From positions 1-41,913 of IMG/VR virus record IMGVR_UViG_3300023099_000012: a stretch of DNA of 41,913 bases; one strand, written 5' to 3'. Origin of the DNA: a virus. This document shows, in pieces, positions 30,846 through 39,316 of the stretch; the first letter of the stretch is position 1; every line of letters starts with the position of its first letter. The notes beneath the pieces were generated by a model. The model did no database searches and was not told the DNA's origin. It saw nothing but the letters and a program-made list of their open reading frames with translations. The translations under genes were made by a program, and so were the position numbers.

Positions 30846-31088
30846 ATGAAAAAATTTGAAAATAAGGTGGTGTTCATCAACGATGAAGAAACAAAGAAAG
30901 AAGTAATAAACATTTGCAATAAATATAGATTTAAACTAGGCAATTTTGTTTTTAATTTAAGTCTTCCTTTTTATTTATACAGTCACAAATCTCTTAAAAG
31001 ATTTAATGGGATTAAAGAAAATTATTGTTCATACGAAGAAATAACACTCGAAGAATTTAAAGAATTACTAAAACAAACTAAATTATGA
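30846..31088 (+). CDS. Hypothetical protein, 80 aa
   Basis: Contains the end motif YEEITLEEFKELL, also seen in the protein at 39925 (YTEITFDQFKKWVL), so the two share a small domain common in Bacteroidota phages. Function unknown. It overlaps the next gene by 4 bases. Confidence 0.65.
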   Translation: MKKFENKVVFINDEETKKEVINICNKYRFKLGNFVFNLSLPFYLYSHKSLKRFNGIKENYCSYEEITLEEFKELLKQTKL

Positions 31089-31234
31089 AACCAACAGACA
31101 ACGAATTTTATTTAATATGCCGTGTAGAGGCATTGGAAAAGGAAAACGCAAGGCTTAAGAAATCTTTGGAAAGCAGAAGACCGTACGACCAAGCTTTCGA
31201 CAAGCCATTGTCTAACCTTAATAAAGAATATTGA
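31085..31234 (+). CDS. Hypothetical protein, 49 aa
   Basis: ATG 31085 overlaps the previous stop (ATGA). The product has a short leucine-zipper-like helix (VEALEKENARLKKSLES). The next ATG follows after 2 bases. Confidence 0.6.
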   Translation: MKPTDNEFYLICRVEALEKENARLKKSLESRRPYDQAFDKPLSNLNKEY

Positions 31235-31236
31235 TT

Positions 31237-31395
31237 ATGAAAAGATATTATATATATGTTATTATAATCTGTTTGTTTACTTTTTTTATAGAAAAAACAC
31301 AAAATCAAGAGTCTAAAACAATGTTTGCTGCGTTGCTTATTACTTTGTTTTTTATTTTAAAAGAGTTAATAAAATTAAATGATAAAAAATTATGA
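31237..31395 (+). CDS. Small membrane protein, 52 aa
   Basis: Two hydrophobic segments (YYIYVIIICLFTFFI and MFAALLITLFFILKELI) joined by a short polar loop, a hairpin topology. It overlaps the next gene by 4 bases. Confidence 0.6.
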   Translation: MKRYYIYVIIICLFTFFIEKTQNQESKTMFAALLITLFFILKELIKLNDKKL

Positions 31396-31688
31396 ACGGA
31401 TACGACGATCAAACAACAGGAATCGAAAACCCATTGCACCCTGCAAACCAAATCGAGGTTTACGACGAAAAGGAACTGACACCCGAAGAGCTTAAGATTC
31501 AGTCATTGGAATCTCAAATCAAGGAATTTAAAAAACAACACGATGCAATCAAGTGGATTCTAAAAGAAATGCAAATAAGAGAAGCAAAGGAGGGCATTTG
31601 GTCTACAGGCGTTGGTATGAAAGAAGATCAGGAAAATGAATATTTGCATTTAAAACATTGTTTGGCAACTAAAATAAATAGATTGTAA
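31392..31688 (+). CDS. Hypothetical protein, 98 aa
   Basis: An acidic N-terminus, then a helix (LKIQSLESQIKEFKKQHDAI). It shares one base with the annealing-protein gene that follows. It may be a small partner of the recombination genes, by position only. Confidence 0.65.
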   Translation: MNGYDDQTTGIENPLHPANQIEVYDEKELTPEELKIQSLESQIKEFKKQHDAIKWILKEMQIREAKEGIWSTGVGMKEDQENEYLHLKHCLATKINRL

Positions 31689-32326
31689 TGGAAGATAATT
31701 TAAAGTTATGGAAACTGGTGGAAAAAACCAATCCATCATATACGAAACCAGCGAATGTGGGTGGAAATAAAATAACATCAATTTCTCCTCAATATCAGAT
31801 AATGAATGTTACTGAAAAGTTCGGTTCTTATGGTAAAACCTGGGGATTTAAAAATATAGAACTTGATTATTCATTAGTAGAAAGACTAGATTTGGTTGTT
31901 TTTAAAGCAACATTCTTTTATCCAGAAGGGGAATTTCCAATCATAAACTCTATAAAATTGTTTATGGACAACGCAAAAACAAAAGTTGACGATAATTTTG
32001 CTAAGAAAATAGAAACTGATGCTCTCACAAAAGCCATTTCAAAGCTTGGGTTCAATGCGGATATTTTTATGGGCAAATTCGATGATGTAAGATACGTTGA
32101 GGAAATGAAAGAGGAATTTAAGGATCCTGAGATTAAGAAAAAAGAATTGGAAGAATCTAAAAAGGCTGAAGAGGAAAGCTTCAGAAGATTGGAAATTCAG
32201 TCGAGACTTGATAATTCAAAAACAGTTGAGGAATTGGGAGAAAATTACAAGTCACTTGAAAAATCAGACCAAGTACTTTACAAAAATTACGTAACGGAAT
32301 TAAAAAATAAACTAACAAAAAATTAA
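31688..32326 (+). CDS. Single-strand annealing protein (Rad52/Sak3-like)
   Basis: A 212-residue protein. LWKLVEKTNPSYTKPAN, then ITSISPQYQIMNVTEKFGSY, WGFKNIELDY, and DALTKAISKLGFNADIFMGKF with FDDVRYV form the pattern I know from phage Sak3/Rad52-like annealing proteins (TD.LTKALS.LGF.ADVF.G.FDD). The C-terminal 60 residues are charged and helical. It would anneal complementary single strands during phage recombination. The next gene is the usual coiled-coil companion. Confidence 0.78.
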   Translation: MEDNLKLWKLVEKTNPSYTKPANVGGNKITSISPQYQIMNVTEKFGSYGKTWGFKNIELDYSLVERLDLVVFKATFFYPEGEFPIINSIKLFMDNAKTKVDDNFAKKIETDALTKAISKLGFNADIFMGKFDDVRYVEEMKEEFKDPEIKKKELEESKKAEEESFRRLEIQSRLDNSKTVEELGENYKSLEKSDQVLYKNYVTELKNKLTKN

Positions 32327-32337
32327 TTAAAATTATT

Positions 32338-33471
32338 ATGGGAGCAACTAAAAATCTAGCATTAGAACAAGTAGAATGGGATTCACACGAAAAGCCACAG
32401 GATTTTACACCAATCGAATTTACAGAAGAAATAAAACCAGACTTGTTTGGTTTGGAAGTGGAAAAAGCAAAAGAAATGACTAGCGGTTTGTCGACAACTT
32501 TATCGGAAAGAGAAGTATTAAAAGACGCTTATGCCGATGTTATAGGTTTAGACATAACAACCGAAACATTGCCAATATTCAAAGAGCTTCGTTTGAAAAT
32601 CGTAAAAAACAGAACTCAAGGAATTGAAAAATGGCATAAAAACAACAAGGCTTTTTATCTTGCTGGAGGTCGTTTTGTCGATGCGGTTAAAAACAAAGAG
32701 ATCTTGGTAAATGAGGAAATGGAATCTAAACTTCTGGAAGCAGAAAAGTTCTTTGAAAACCAAGAAAAAGAAAAAGCAAGATTGCTTAATTTTTCAAGAA
32801 TTGAAAAAATAAAATCATTTGTTGAGGATGCAGAAAATATGGATTTTTCGGCAATGACAGACGAAGACTTTGACGATTATGTTTTAGGTAAAAAAACACG
32901 TTTTGAAAATGAACAAAAAGAGCTTGAAGCCGAAAACTTACGAATAGAAAATGAAAGACTGGCTGAAATCGAAAGACAAAAAGCAATTGAAGCAGAAAAC
33001 TTAAAACTAAAAGCTGAAGCTGAAGCAAGGGAAAAAGAATTGGCTGAGGAAAGAAAATTGCAAGCTGAAAAAGAAGCAAAACTTCGTGAAGAACAGGCAA
33101 AAAAAGAAGCTGAATTAAAAGCAATCGCCGACGAAAAAGAACGCCAAAGACAAAGAGAAATTGCTGAAGAAAAGATAAAGGCAGAAGCTCTTGAAGCCGA
33201 AAACCAAAGAAAACTAAAACACGAACGTGAAGCAAGGGAAAAAGCCGAAAATGAAATCAGACTTCAAAAAGAATCTAAACAAAAAGCTGAATTTTTAGCA
33301 AAAAAAGAAGCTGAAAAACTAGCCAAAGCACCAATCAAAAAACAATTAAATGTTTGGGTAGAATCTTTTGCAATTCCAAATACGGATGTGAATAATGAAA
33401 CTTCTAAACTTATATTAGAAAAGTTTGAAGCTTTCAAGAAATGGAGCAAATCAGAAATAGACAAGCTTTAA
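32338..33471 (+). CDS. Coiled-coil recombination-associated protein, 377 aa
   Basis: Residues 1-150 form a mixed domain (ETLPIFKELRLKIVKNRTQG, then EKWHKNNKAFYLAGGRFVDA). Residues 190-330 are an uninterrupted Glu/Lys/Ala coiled coil, followed by a short C-terminal domain. Proteins of this build sit beside annealing proteins in many Bacteroidota phages. Exact role unknown. Its stop abuts the next ATG (TAATG). Confidence 0.72.
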   Translation: MGATKNLALEQVEWDSHEKPQDFTPIEFTEEIKPDLFGLEVEKAKEMTSGLSTTLSEREVLKDAYADVIGLDITTETLPIFKELRLKIVKNRTQGIEKWHKNNKAFYLAGGRFVDAVKNKEILVNEEMESKLLEAEKFFENQEKEKARLLNFSRIEKIKSFVEDAENMDFSAMTDEDFDDYVLGKKTRFENEQKELEAENLRIENERLAEIERQKAIEAENLKLKAEAEAREKELAEERKLQAEKEAKLREEQAKKEAELKAIADEKERQRQREIAEEKIKAEALEAENQRKLKHEREAREKAENEIRLQKESKQKAEFLAKKEAEKLAKAPIKKQLNVWVESFAIPNTDVNNETSKLILEKFEAFKKWSKSEIDKL

Positions 33472-33884
33472 TGGAAATTACGCTAATTAAGCAACTTAAC
33501 GGCTCGTTTAAACCCGCATATGATAGTGACTATGAAAATGCGAAAAAGATAACTTTAAACGAGCCTTTTGTTTTTAAGTATTCCAAACCAAGAAATTATA
33601 AATTTCATAAAAAGTTTTTTGCATTGGTGAATATGCTTTACCAAAATCAGGAGCAATATAACAACATTGAATATTTACGAAAGGACTTGATTATAGAATC
33701 AGGATTTTACGATTTAAGATACGGAATCCACGGGGAGGAAATCAAGGAAGCGAAAAGCATTTCGTTTGCTAATATGGACGAAACAGAGTTTTCAGAACTA
33801 TACAATCGTGTAATTGATAGTATTGTCAGATGCTTTAATTTTGATCGTGAGGATATTATCGAAAATGTAAACCAATATTTTTAA
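33471..33884 (+). CDS. DUF1367 family protein
   Basis: ATG 33471 is chosen over an earlier in-frame start inside the previous gene. SFKPAYDSDYENAKKI, PRNYKFHKKFFALVNMLYQNQEQ and AKSISFANMDETEFSELYNRVID are characteristic of DUF1367, a phage family found near recombination genes (lambda nin-region type). 137 residues. Confidence 0.85.
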   Translation: MEITLIKQLNGSFKPAYDSDYENAKKITLNEPFVFKYSKPRNYKFHKKFFALVNMLYQNQEQYNNIEYLRKDLIIESGFYDLRYGIHGEEIKEAKSISFANMDETEFSELYNRVIDSIVRCFNFDREDIIENVNQYF

Positions 33885-33886
33885 TT

Positions 33887-34156
33887 ATGAAACAGAACAA
33901 AATTTTTACGGTAAGCTCCGAAACAATAGCCAACGACCTGCAGATAACAAGATCTTATGTAAACATAATAGCAAAAAAATTAGGAATACAGACGTCAAGT
34001 GGTAGCTTTAACTCAAGCCTTTACACATTGGAGGATGCCAACAGGATTAGGATGGAAAGGATTAGGCTAATGAAGACAAAGAAAAGCCTTTACACGGTAA
34101 TTTACGTAACCGAAACCTTCCACATCTACGAAAGCAAAATAAATTATATGCTTTAG
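33887..34156 (+). CDS. HTH DNA-binding protein, 89 aa
   Basis: SSETIANDLQITRSYVNIIA then KKLGIQ...LYTLEDANRIRM reads as a MerR/excisionase-like winged helix (TIANxLxITxSYVxxIAKKLG). The C-terminus is basic. It lies just before the promoter of leader D and could regulate replication genes; that is inference. Confidence 0.7.
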   Translation: MKQNKIFTVSSETIANDLQITRSYVNIIAKKLGIQTSSGSFNSSLYTLEDANRIRMERIRLMKTKKSLYTVIYVTETFHIYESKINYML

Positions 34157-34330
34157 TTGTTATTTAGGAATATTATCGTAAATTTGTTTAATGCTTACTT
34201 CTCACAAAATACTAAGCAACAGTATAGCATAAGTGCTACAATGATAAAGACCGTGAGAAGCTTTTGACTTGTAGCACTTCTTTTTTTAAACTTATTATTT
34301 TGTTTGTTTTAAAATAAACATTCACAAATT
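34157..34330 (+). promoter_or_regulatory. Promoter plus pseudoknotted leader RNA with terminator, copy D
   Basis: TTG 34157-34159, 19-base spacer, TAAATTTG 34179-34186. Leader: S1a CTTCTCAC (34198-34205) with S1b GTGAGAAG (34253-34260); S2a AGTGCTACA (34232-34240) with S2b TGTAGCACT (34270-34278); S3a AAAG (34246-34249) with S3b CTTT (34261-34264). A local hairpin ATACT/AGTAT lies between S1a and S2a. S2 is followed by TC and seven T, so S2 alone is a terminator (attenuator) before the replication genes. Confidence 0.78.
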
Positions 34331-34564
34331 ATGGCAGATGTCAGCATTATTTTTAAAGGTTCTGTTAATACTTCAACAGAAGAAAATCAGTTAGAGGTTT
34401 TTGCCAATATGCAAAATAAAGTATCAATAACTATTTTTGATCCAAATTTTAACCAAAATGGTTATCCTAATGTAATTCAATTAAACAGAGAAACAGCTAT
34501 TAAGTTTCACAGAGAATTGAAAAAACAAATATCTTTTTTAGAAAGTGGGGTGCAAGATGTCTAA
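34331..34564 (+). CDS. Hypothetical protein, 77 aa
   Basis: First gene after leader D. MADVSIIFKGSVNTSTEENQ...; a small beta-rich protein with a helical end (AIKFHRELKKQISFLE). No family recognised. It overlaps the replication-initiator gene. Confidence 0.65.
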   Translation: MADVSIIFKGSVNTSTEENQLEVFANMQNKVSITIFDPNFNQNGYPNVIQLNRETAIKFHRELKKQISFLESGVQDV

Positions 34565-35261
34565 GCTTGGATACACTTGGTATCCAAAAGACTGGGGTAA
34601 TTCTGAAAGCGTTTTTGAGCTTAATTTGTCAGAACGTGGATTATACCGTGAATTGATAGATTTAGCTATGCTTAACGACAATAAGACTGAAATTAAGTTA
34701 GATGTTTGGAGCAGAAAATTTGCCGTAAGCATAGATGATTTAAAATCAATTTTAGGAAAATTGTCAATTCTTGGATTGACCGAAATTAAAGGCGAATTAT
34801 TGTTTATTCCAAGTTGCGAAAGTAGGTTAAATTTAGTTCGAGGCGGAGCAAAAGGAGGGGTAAAAAGTAAGCCTCCAAAGAAGCCTATAGTGAAGCCTAT
34901 TGAAAGCCTTTTTGAAAATAATGATAAGCCTATAGTGAACCAAATAGAAAAGAAAGGAAATATAAAAGAAAAAGAAACTAAAACAGAAATAGAAAATAAA
35001 CCAACTAAAAATGATTTAATTTATTTTGAACTTTCAATTTCTGAACAATGGATAGAAAGTACAGCTATGCAGTCTTTGAAAAAACTAAACGTTGAAATGG
35101 TTAAAAATTTTCTAAAATCATATAACGATATGCTGAATGTTCAGTTTGATTTTAAAAACAATAAAACTGAATATTGCACTCATTTTATAAATTGGCTAAA
35201 CAAACAAGATAAGCCGATTAAAAAAAATAGTCATCCGGCAAAAAGAGATATTTTACAATGA
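34557..35261 (+). CDS. Replication initiator / helicase-loader-like protein
   Basis: ATG 34557 preferred over GTG 34545. Residues 1-95 (YTWYPKDWGNSESVFELNLS, then ERGLYRELIDLAM) are the winged-helix start of DUF1376-type phage replication proteins. A Lys/Pro-rich linker follows, then a C-terminal domain of about 75 residues (SEQWIESTAMQSLKKL...FLKSYNDML) like the DnaD/DUF7833 tail. It is immediately upstream of the primase-helicase (4-base overlap), so it probably loads or recruits it. Confidence 0.72.
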   Translation: MSKLGYTWYPKDWGNSESVFELNLSERGLYRELIDLAMLNDNKTEIKLDVWSRKFAVSIDDLKSILGKLSILGLTEIKGELLFIPSCESRLNLVRGGAKGGVKSKPPKKPIVKPIESLFENNDKPIVNQIEKKGNIKEKETKTEIENKPTKNDLIYFELSISEQWIESTAMQSLKKLNVEMVKNFLKSYNDMLNVQFDFKNNKTEYCTHFINWLNKQDKPIKKNSHPAKRDILQ

Positions 35262-37060
35262 AAAATATACACGATTGGAATTTAATTCAAACGAATAAGG
35301 TTTCGGGAACTGCAAAAGTAAAATGTCCAATTTGTACCGATGAAAGAAAAAACAAAACAGACAAATCACTTTACATAAATTTTAATTCAGGTGTAGGAAA
35401 GTGTTTTCATTGCGAGGGATTGTTTTTTCGTGACAGCATTGAAAGGTCAATTGAAAAAACAGATTACACTTTGCCTGTTCAGACTTGGAAAAATTACACG
35501 AACATTTCGGATATTTTCGTGAAGGGATGCGAGGCAAGAAAAATAAGCCAAAGCACATTGATTAATTTGGGAATAACCCAAGAAACATTTTACCAGCCTA
35601 AATTAAATTCAGAAGTAGATAATTTGGTTTTCAACTATTTCGAGGGGGATACCGTTGTCAATAAAAAATACAGGGGCAAAGGAAAATCATTTACGCAGAG
35701 TAAAAATGCCAAGTCAATATTTTACAACATAAATTCAATAATCGGTCAAGATGAATGCTACATAGTCGAGGGAGAATTTGATGTTCTTGCATTTTACGAG
35801 ATTGGAATTAAAAATGTAATTTCAGTTCCGAACGGGGCAAACGACAATGACAATTACTGGCTGAATTCTGAAAAGTATATCAAAGACGTTAAGAGGTTTT
35901 ATGTGGCCACCGACAATGACGAAAAAGGAAATGAGGTTGCTGAAAAGATTGCGCAGCGACTAGGAAGGTACAGATGCGAAAGGGTATTGTTTGATGGAAA
36001 AGACGCAAACGATGACTTGATAAATGGTGTTCTTGAAAAAACCGCATACAAGACACAAAAATACCCAGTTTCCGGAACTTTCAAGGTATCTGACGTAATA
36101 GATGGGATAATAAACCTTTACGAAAACGGTATGCCGGAAACAATTTACCCGAAACATCATTGCTTCGGTAATCTTAAAAATGTGTTTTCGGTTATGAGGG
36201 GACATTTGGTTACCGGAACTGGAATACCATCACACGGGAAGTCAAATTTCACGGAGTGGTATGTCTTGAACCTGATAAAAGATTACAATATGAAAGCATC
36301 TTTTTTCAGTCCGGAACATCATCCTTTCGAGTTGCACCACACCACATTCATTGAAAAGGTTTTTGCAAAGAATTTCTTTTACGATAATCCAGGATGTCCC
36401 AGAATTTCCAAAGAGGATATTTCACGTTACCAAGAATGGGCTGAAGAAAAAATATATCTAACGGGCACGGAAAACGGGGAATTTCCAACTTGGGATTGGC
36501 TATTTGAAAAATTCAAGGAGCAGATGTTTAATTACGGGATTGATATCTTTGTTATTGACGCATTCAATAAATTGGGATTCGACAAAAAAGGAAACAAGCT
36601 TGACCAGATAAACGAGGTTCTGACAAAATTAACGATGTTTAGCCAAATGCACAATGTCATAATTTTCTTGGTTGCACACCCTACAAAAATGCAAAAGGGT
36701 TCTGATGGTTTTTATAACTCCCCAACCCTTTACGATGTTTCTGGAAGTTCTGATTTCAGAAACCAGACGCACGATGGGTTTAGCGTTTACCGTTATTTCG
36801 GGAATGAGGAAAGCGACGCAAAGACAGTTTTCGAAAACCTAAAGACAAAAATGAAATTTCAAGGAGAAATAGGGGGTTCTCAGGAATTCGAATACCACTT
36901 GCCAAGCGGACGTTATTATGAATTAGGCACTCAACCGCCAACCCATTGCCTTATAGATGAATTTATAGAACCTCAGCAGGAATTAAAAGAATTGCCAAAG
37001 ATTGATGCAAAAGATGCATTTGGAGAACCTTATGAAGAAGATGAAAATATTCCATTTTAA
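35258..37060 (+). CDS. Primase-helicase (T7 gp4/Twinkle-like)
   Basis: 600 residues. Zinc-binding domain: C23, C26, C49, C52 (CPIC...CFHC). TOPRIM domain: YIVEGEFDVLAF (E171) and ATDNDEKG (D219, D221). RecA-like helicase: Walker A GIPSHGKS at 322-329, Walker B FVIDAF (D434), then IIFLVAHPTK and SGSSDFRNQTHDGFSVYR, the DnaB-type arginine/glutamine loop region. It combines primer synthesis and unwinding. No DNA polymerase gene is seen, so the host enzyme must be used. Confidence 0.92.
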   Translation: MKNIHDWNLIQTNKVSGTAKVKCPICTDERKNKTDKSLYINFNSGVGKCFHCEGLFFRDSIERSIEKTDYTLPVQTWKNYTNISDIFVKGCEARKISQSTLINLGITQETFYQPKLNSEVDNLVFNYFEGDTVVNKKYRGKGKSFTQSKNAKSIFYNINSIIGQDECYIVEGEFDVLAFYEIGIKNVISVPNGANDNDNYWLNSEKYIKDVKRFYVATDNDEKGNEVAEKIAQRLGRYRCERVLFDGKDANDDLINGVLEKTAYKTQKYPVSGTFKVSDVIDGIINLYENGMPETIYPKHHCFGNLKNVFSVMRGHLVTGTGIPSHGKSNFTEWYVLNLIKDYNMKASFFSPEHHPFELHHTTFIEKVFAKNFFYDNPGCPRISKEDISRYQEWAEEKIYLTGTENGEFPTWDWLFEKFKEQMFNYGIDIFVIDAFNKLGFDKKGNKLDQINEVLTKLTMFSQMHNVIIFLVAHPTKMQKGSDGFYNSPTLYDVSGSSDFRNQTHDGFSVYRYFGNEESDAKTVFENLKTKMKFQGEIGGSQEFEYHLPSGRYYELGTQPPTHCLIDEFIEPQQELKELPKIDAKDAFGEPYEEDENIPF

Positions 37061-37071
37061 AACAAAAAATT

Positions 37072-37236
37072 ATGACAGAAGAAGAAAGATTGCTTAATTT
37101 TATAAGAACAGAATTGCACGTTTCGGAATGGGCAAGAAAACACATCAGGGGACAGGTAAATAAACCCTCAAACAATGTTTTGGCAATATCGAGCGTAATA
37201 TTCAGAAGACAAAACAATGGCAAAAAAACAACCTGA
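37072..37236 (+). CDS. Hypothetical protein, 54 aa
   Basis: ATG 37072. MTEEERLLNFIRTELHVSEW, then a basic tail (FRRQNNGKKTT). It overlaps the next gene by 20 bases. No family recognised. Confidence 0.6.
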   Translation: MTEEERLLNFIRTELHVSEWARKHIRGQVNKPSNNVLAISSVIFRRQNNGKKTT

Positions 37237-37375
37237 CACCCTATCCGAACTAAAGACAAGATTAAACGCCCTCAAGGTAAAAAGATGCATTGACAAAACA
37301 GAAGATTACGACAAAGAAATACTAACACTTTCCGATAAGATAGACTATATCGAATTCGGCATTTTAAAAAGATGA
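37217..37375 (+). CDS. Hypothetical protein, 52 aa
   Basis: ATG 37217. A helical, charged protein: MAKKQPDTLSELKTRLNALK, then DYDKEILTLSDKIDYIEFG. Part of the replication operon by position; ends 4 bases before the methylase ATG. Confidence 0.6.
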   Translation: MAKKQPDTLSELKTRLNALKVKRCIDKTEDYDKEILTLSDKIDYIEFGILKR

Positions 37376-37379
37376 AAAA

Positions 37380-37892
37380 ATGAATGATATACTAAAATTA
37401 TTTGAAGCAAATATTTTAGATGGAGACGTGGTTTATACGCCAAGAAACATAAGTCAAGGCATTATTAAAAACCTAAATCCCTATGGTATTTGCTTAGATC
37501 CATGCAGAGGGGATGGAGCTTTTTATGACTATCTTCCTGAAGATAAATTGTATTGCGAACTTAAAGAAGGAAGTGATTTTTTACATTTTGAAAAAAAAGT
37601 AGATTGGATTATTGGAAACCCTCCTTATTCTATATTTTTAGAATTTTTAGAGCACAGTTTTAAATATTCAGATAATGTTAGTTTTTTAGTCCCAACAAAT
37701 AAAGTCTTTCAAAGGCAAGTTATTATGGATATGATAAACGACTATGGAGGAATTAAGTCTGTAATAATTTATGGAAGTGGTAATTTAATAGGTTTTCCAT
37801 TTGGTTTTAGTGTGGGTAATTTTCATTTTGAAAAAGGATACAAAGGAGAAACAAAAATAATAATGGGAATGAAAGAAGTATATAAATTATGA
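37380..37892 (+). CDS. N6-adenine DNA methyltransferase-like protein
   Basis: A 170-residue protein with the SAM-binding motif ICLDPCRGDGAF (residues 38-49) and the catalytic NPPY in DWIIGNPPYSIF (near residue 80). The motif order is that of an N6-adenine or small N4/N6 methylase. It is short and lacks an obvious target-recognition domain, so it may be a minimal enzyme acting with a partner. It overlaps ninG by 4 bases. Confidence 0.8.
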   Translation: MNDILKLFEANILDGDVVYTPRNISQGIIKNLNPYGICLDPCRGDGAFYDYLPEDKLYCELKEGSDFLHFEKKVDWIIGNPPYSIFLEFLEHSFKYSDNVSFLVPTNKVFQRQVIMDMINDYGGIKSVIIYGSGNLIGFPFGFSVGNFHFEKGYKGETKIIMGMKEVYKL

Positions 37893-38536
37893 TTTACAAT
37901 TGCAAAAAATGCCGAACCAAATTTACAGCAAAGATTTTCAACTACCGCTATTGCGAATCCAATCCAGAATGTCGGGAAGCAGGAAATGAATCGAAAAACC
38001 TTCTGATTAAAAAAGCAATGGACAAAGTGAAAGTTTGCAAGCAAAAGAAATCGAGGGAAGAAACGAAAGTTTTGCGTGAGAAGTTGAAAACGCTTTCGGA
38101 TTGGAAAAATGACTTGCAAAAAGAAATTAACGCTATTGTCAGAGAAATTGACAAAGGTCATCCCTGCATAGCGACAGGTACAATGGAAGGCAAAAGGAAC
38201 GCAGGGCATTACATATCGGTTGGAGCAAATCAAACATTAAGATTCCACCTTGAAAATATATGGAATCAATCAGAACATTCCAATATGTGGAAATCAGGCG
38301 ATACGATAAGGTATCAGGAAGGAATTATTAAATTGTATGGTAAAGTATATTTAGAATATTTGAACTCGTTAAAAAGCCTTAAATCGATTAATATAAATAT
38401 TCACGAAATTAAAATAGCAATATCGAAATCAAGAGGCATATTGAAATATTTAAAATTACAAGATAGAATTTTTACTACCGAAGAAAGAGTTGAGTTTCGT
38501 AAAAAATTCAACCTTGAAATCGGTATTTATAAATAA
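37889..38536 (+). CDS. ninG: NinG-like recombination protein
   Basis: An N-terminal zinc-finger-like segment (CKKCRTKF...YRYCESNPEC) is followed by a coiled helix, then GHPCIATGTMEGKRNAGHYI, VGANQTLRFHLENIWNQSEH, and SGDTIRYQEGIIKLYG, the conserved core of the lambda NinG (Rap) family. NinG proteins cut branched recombination intermediates. 215 residues, near family length. It follows the methylase and ends 6 bases before the next promoter. Confidence 0.88.
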   Translation: MIYNCKKCRTKFTAKIFNYRYCESNPECREAGNESKNLLIKKAMDKVKVCKQKKSREETKVLREKLKTLSDWKNDLQKEINAIVREIDKGHPCIATGTMEGKRNAGHYISVGANQTLRFHLENIWNQSEHSNMWKSGDTIRYQEGIIKLYGKVYLEYLNSLKSLKSININIHEIKIAISKSRGILKYLKLQDRIFTTEERVEFRKKFNLEIGIYK

Positions 38537-38542
38537 AATTAT

Positions 38543-38641
38543 TATATTTACAACACAAAAATCCGCCAAGATTTAAAAATTTAAACTAATCCCTATTGGG
38601 TCTTTTACTTGGCGGTAAGACTTGATGGGGATTTTTATATT
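38543..38641 (+). promoter_or_regulatory. Promoter plus pseudoknotted leader RNA, copy E
   Basis: Box TATATTTA 38543-38550. S1a CCGCCAAG (38563-38570) with S1b CTTGGCGG (38608-38615), 8 bp perfect; S2a AATCCC (38588-38593) with S2b GGGATT (38628-38633); S3a GTCTT (38600-38604) with S3b AAGAC (38617-38621). S2b leads into a T-rich stretch and the ATG at 38642. A 6-codon ORF starting at 38624 overlaps S2b. Confidence 0.78.
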
Positions 38642-39316
38642 ATGAAAAAACTTAAAATATTAGTTGGTTGCGAAGAAAGTCAGACTGTGTGTTTGGAATT
38701 CAGAAAACTTGGAATTGAAGCTTACAGTAGTGATGTTCAAGAGTGCTCAGGAGGTCATCCTGAGTGGCATATAGTAGGTGATATTTTAGACGTGAAAACT
38801 GCTGGGGCATTTAACACTCAAAATGGAGACTACGTATTTATTGATAAATGGGATTTAGCTATATTCCACCCTCCTTGTACGTATCTGTCAAATGCTGGAG
38901 CAAGATTTTTATATCCAAAAGGAATTCTGAATCAAGATCGTTATCAAAAAGGTTTAAAAGGAAAAGAACTTTTTATGCAACTTTTAGATTCACCTATAGA
39001 ATTTATTTGTGTAGAGAATCCGGTTTCAAGTAAAATATTTGATTTACCAAAACATTCGCAGCAAATACAACCCTACCATTTTGGACATCCTTTTACAAAA
39101 AAAACCAGACTTTGGTTAAAAGGCTTGCCAGACTTAAAATTTACAGATATAATTGAAAATGTAGATACTTCGTATTTACCATCAAATACGGGTGGGTCAA
39201 AAAGAGGTCAGAAGTTTCAAATTAAGACAGTTAAGCCTGAAAACACTAAACTTGCAGGTAATTGGTTTAATAAAGGCGGAAAAGATCGCCAAAAAAATAG
39301 AAGTAAGACATTTTGA
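38642..39316 (+). CDS. Cytosine DNA methyltransferase-like protein, C-terminus out of frame
   Basis: ATG 38642 (MKKLKILVGCEESQTVCLEF). The earlier start in this frame lies within leader E and is rejected. HPPCTYLSNAG holds the PPC catalytic Cys of C5-cytosine methylases, with VENPVSS as an ENV-like motif and FGHPFTKKTRLWLKGLP after it. 224 residues to TGA 39314. The family usually ends ...KTF.GIA.AMAEQW; here EGIAKAMAEQW lies in the +1 frame (39315-39374), after a T4 run. A single extra T or a programmed +1 shift at TTT TGA would explain it. Confidence 0.78.
   Translation: MKKLKILVGCEESQTVCLEFRKLGIEAYSSDVQECSGGHPEWHIVGDILDVKTAGAFNTQNGDYVFIDKWDLAIFHPPCTYLSNAGARFLYPKGILNQDRYQKGLKGKELFMQLLDSPIEFICVENPVSSKIFDLPKHSQQIQPYHFGHPFTKKTRLWLKGLPDLKFTDIIENVDTSYLPSNTGGSKRGQKFQIKTVKPENTKLAGNWFNKGGKDRQKNRSKTF

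Noticed and set aside
38609-38641. Upstream start for the cytosine methylase
   Set aside because: It lies within stems S1b, S3b and S2b of leader E, and the homologous N-terminus begins at MKKLKILVGCEESQ.
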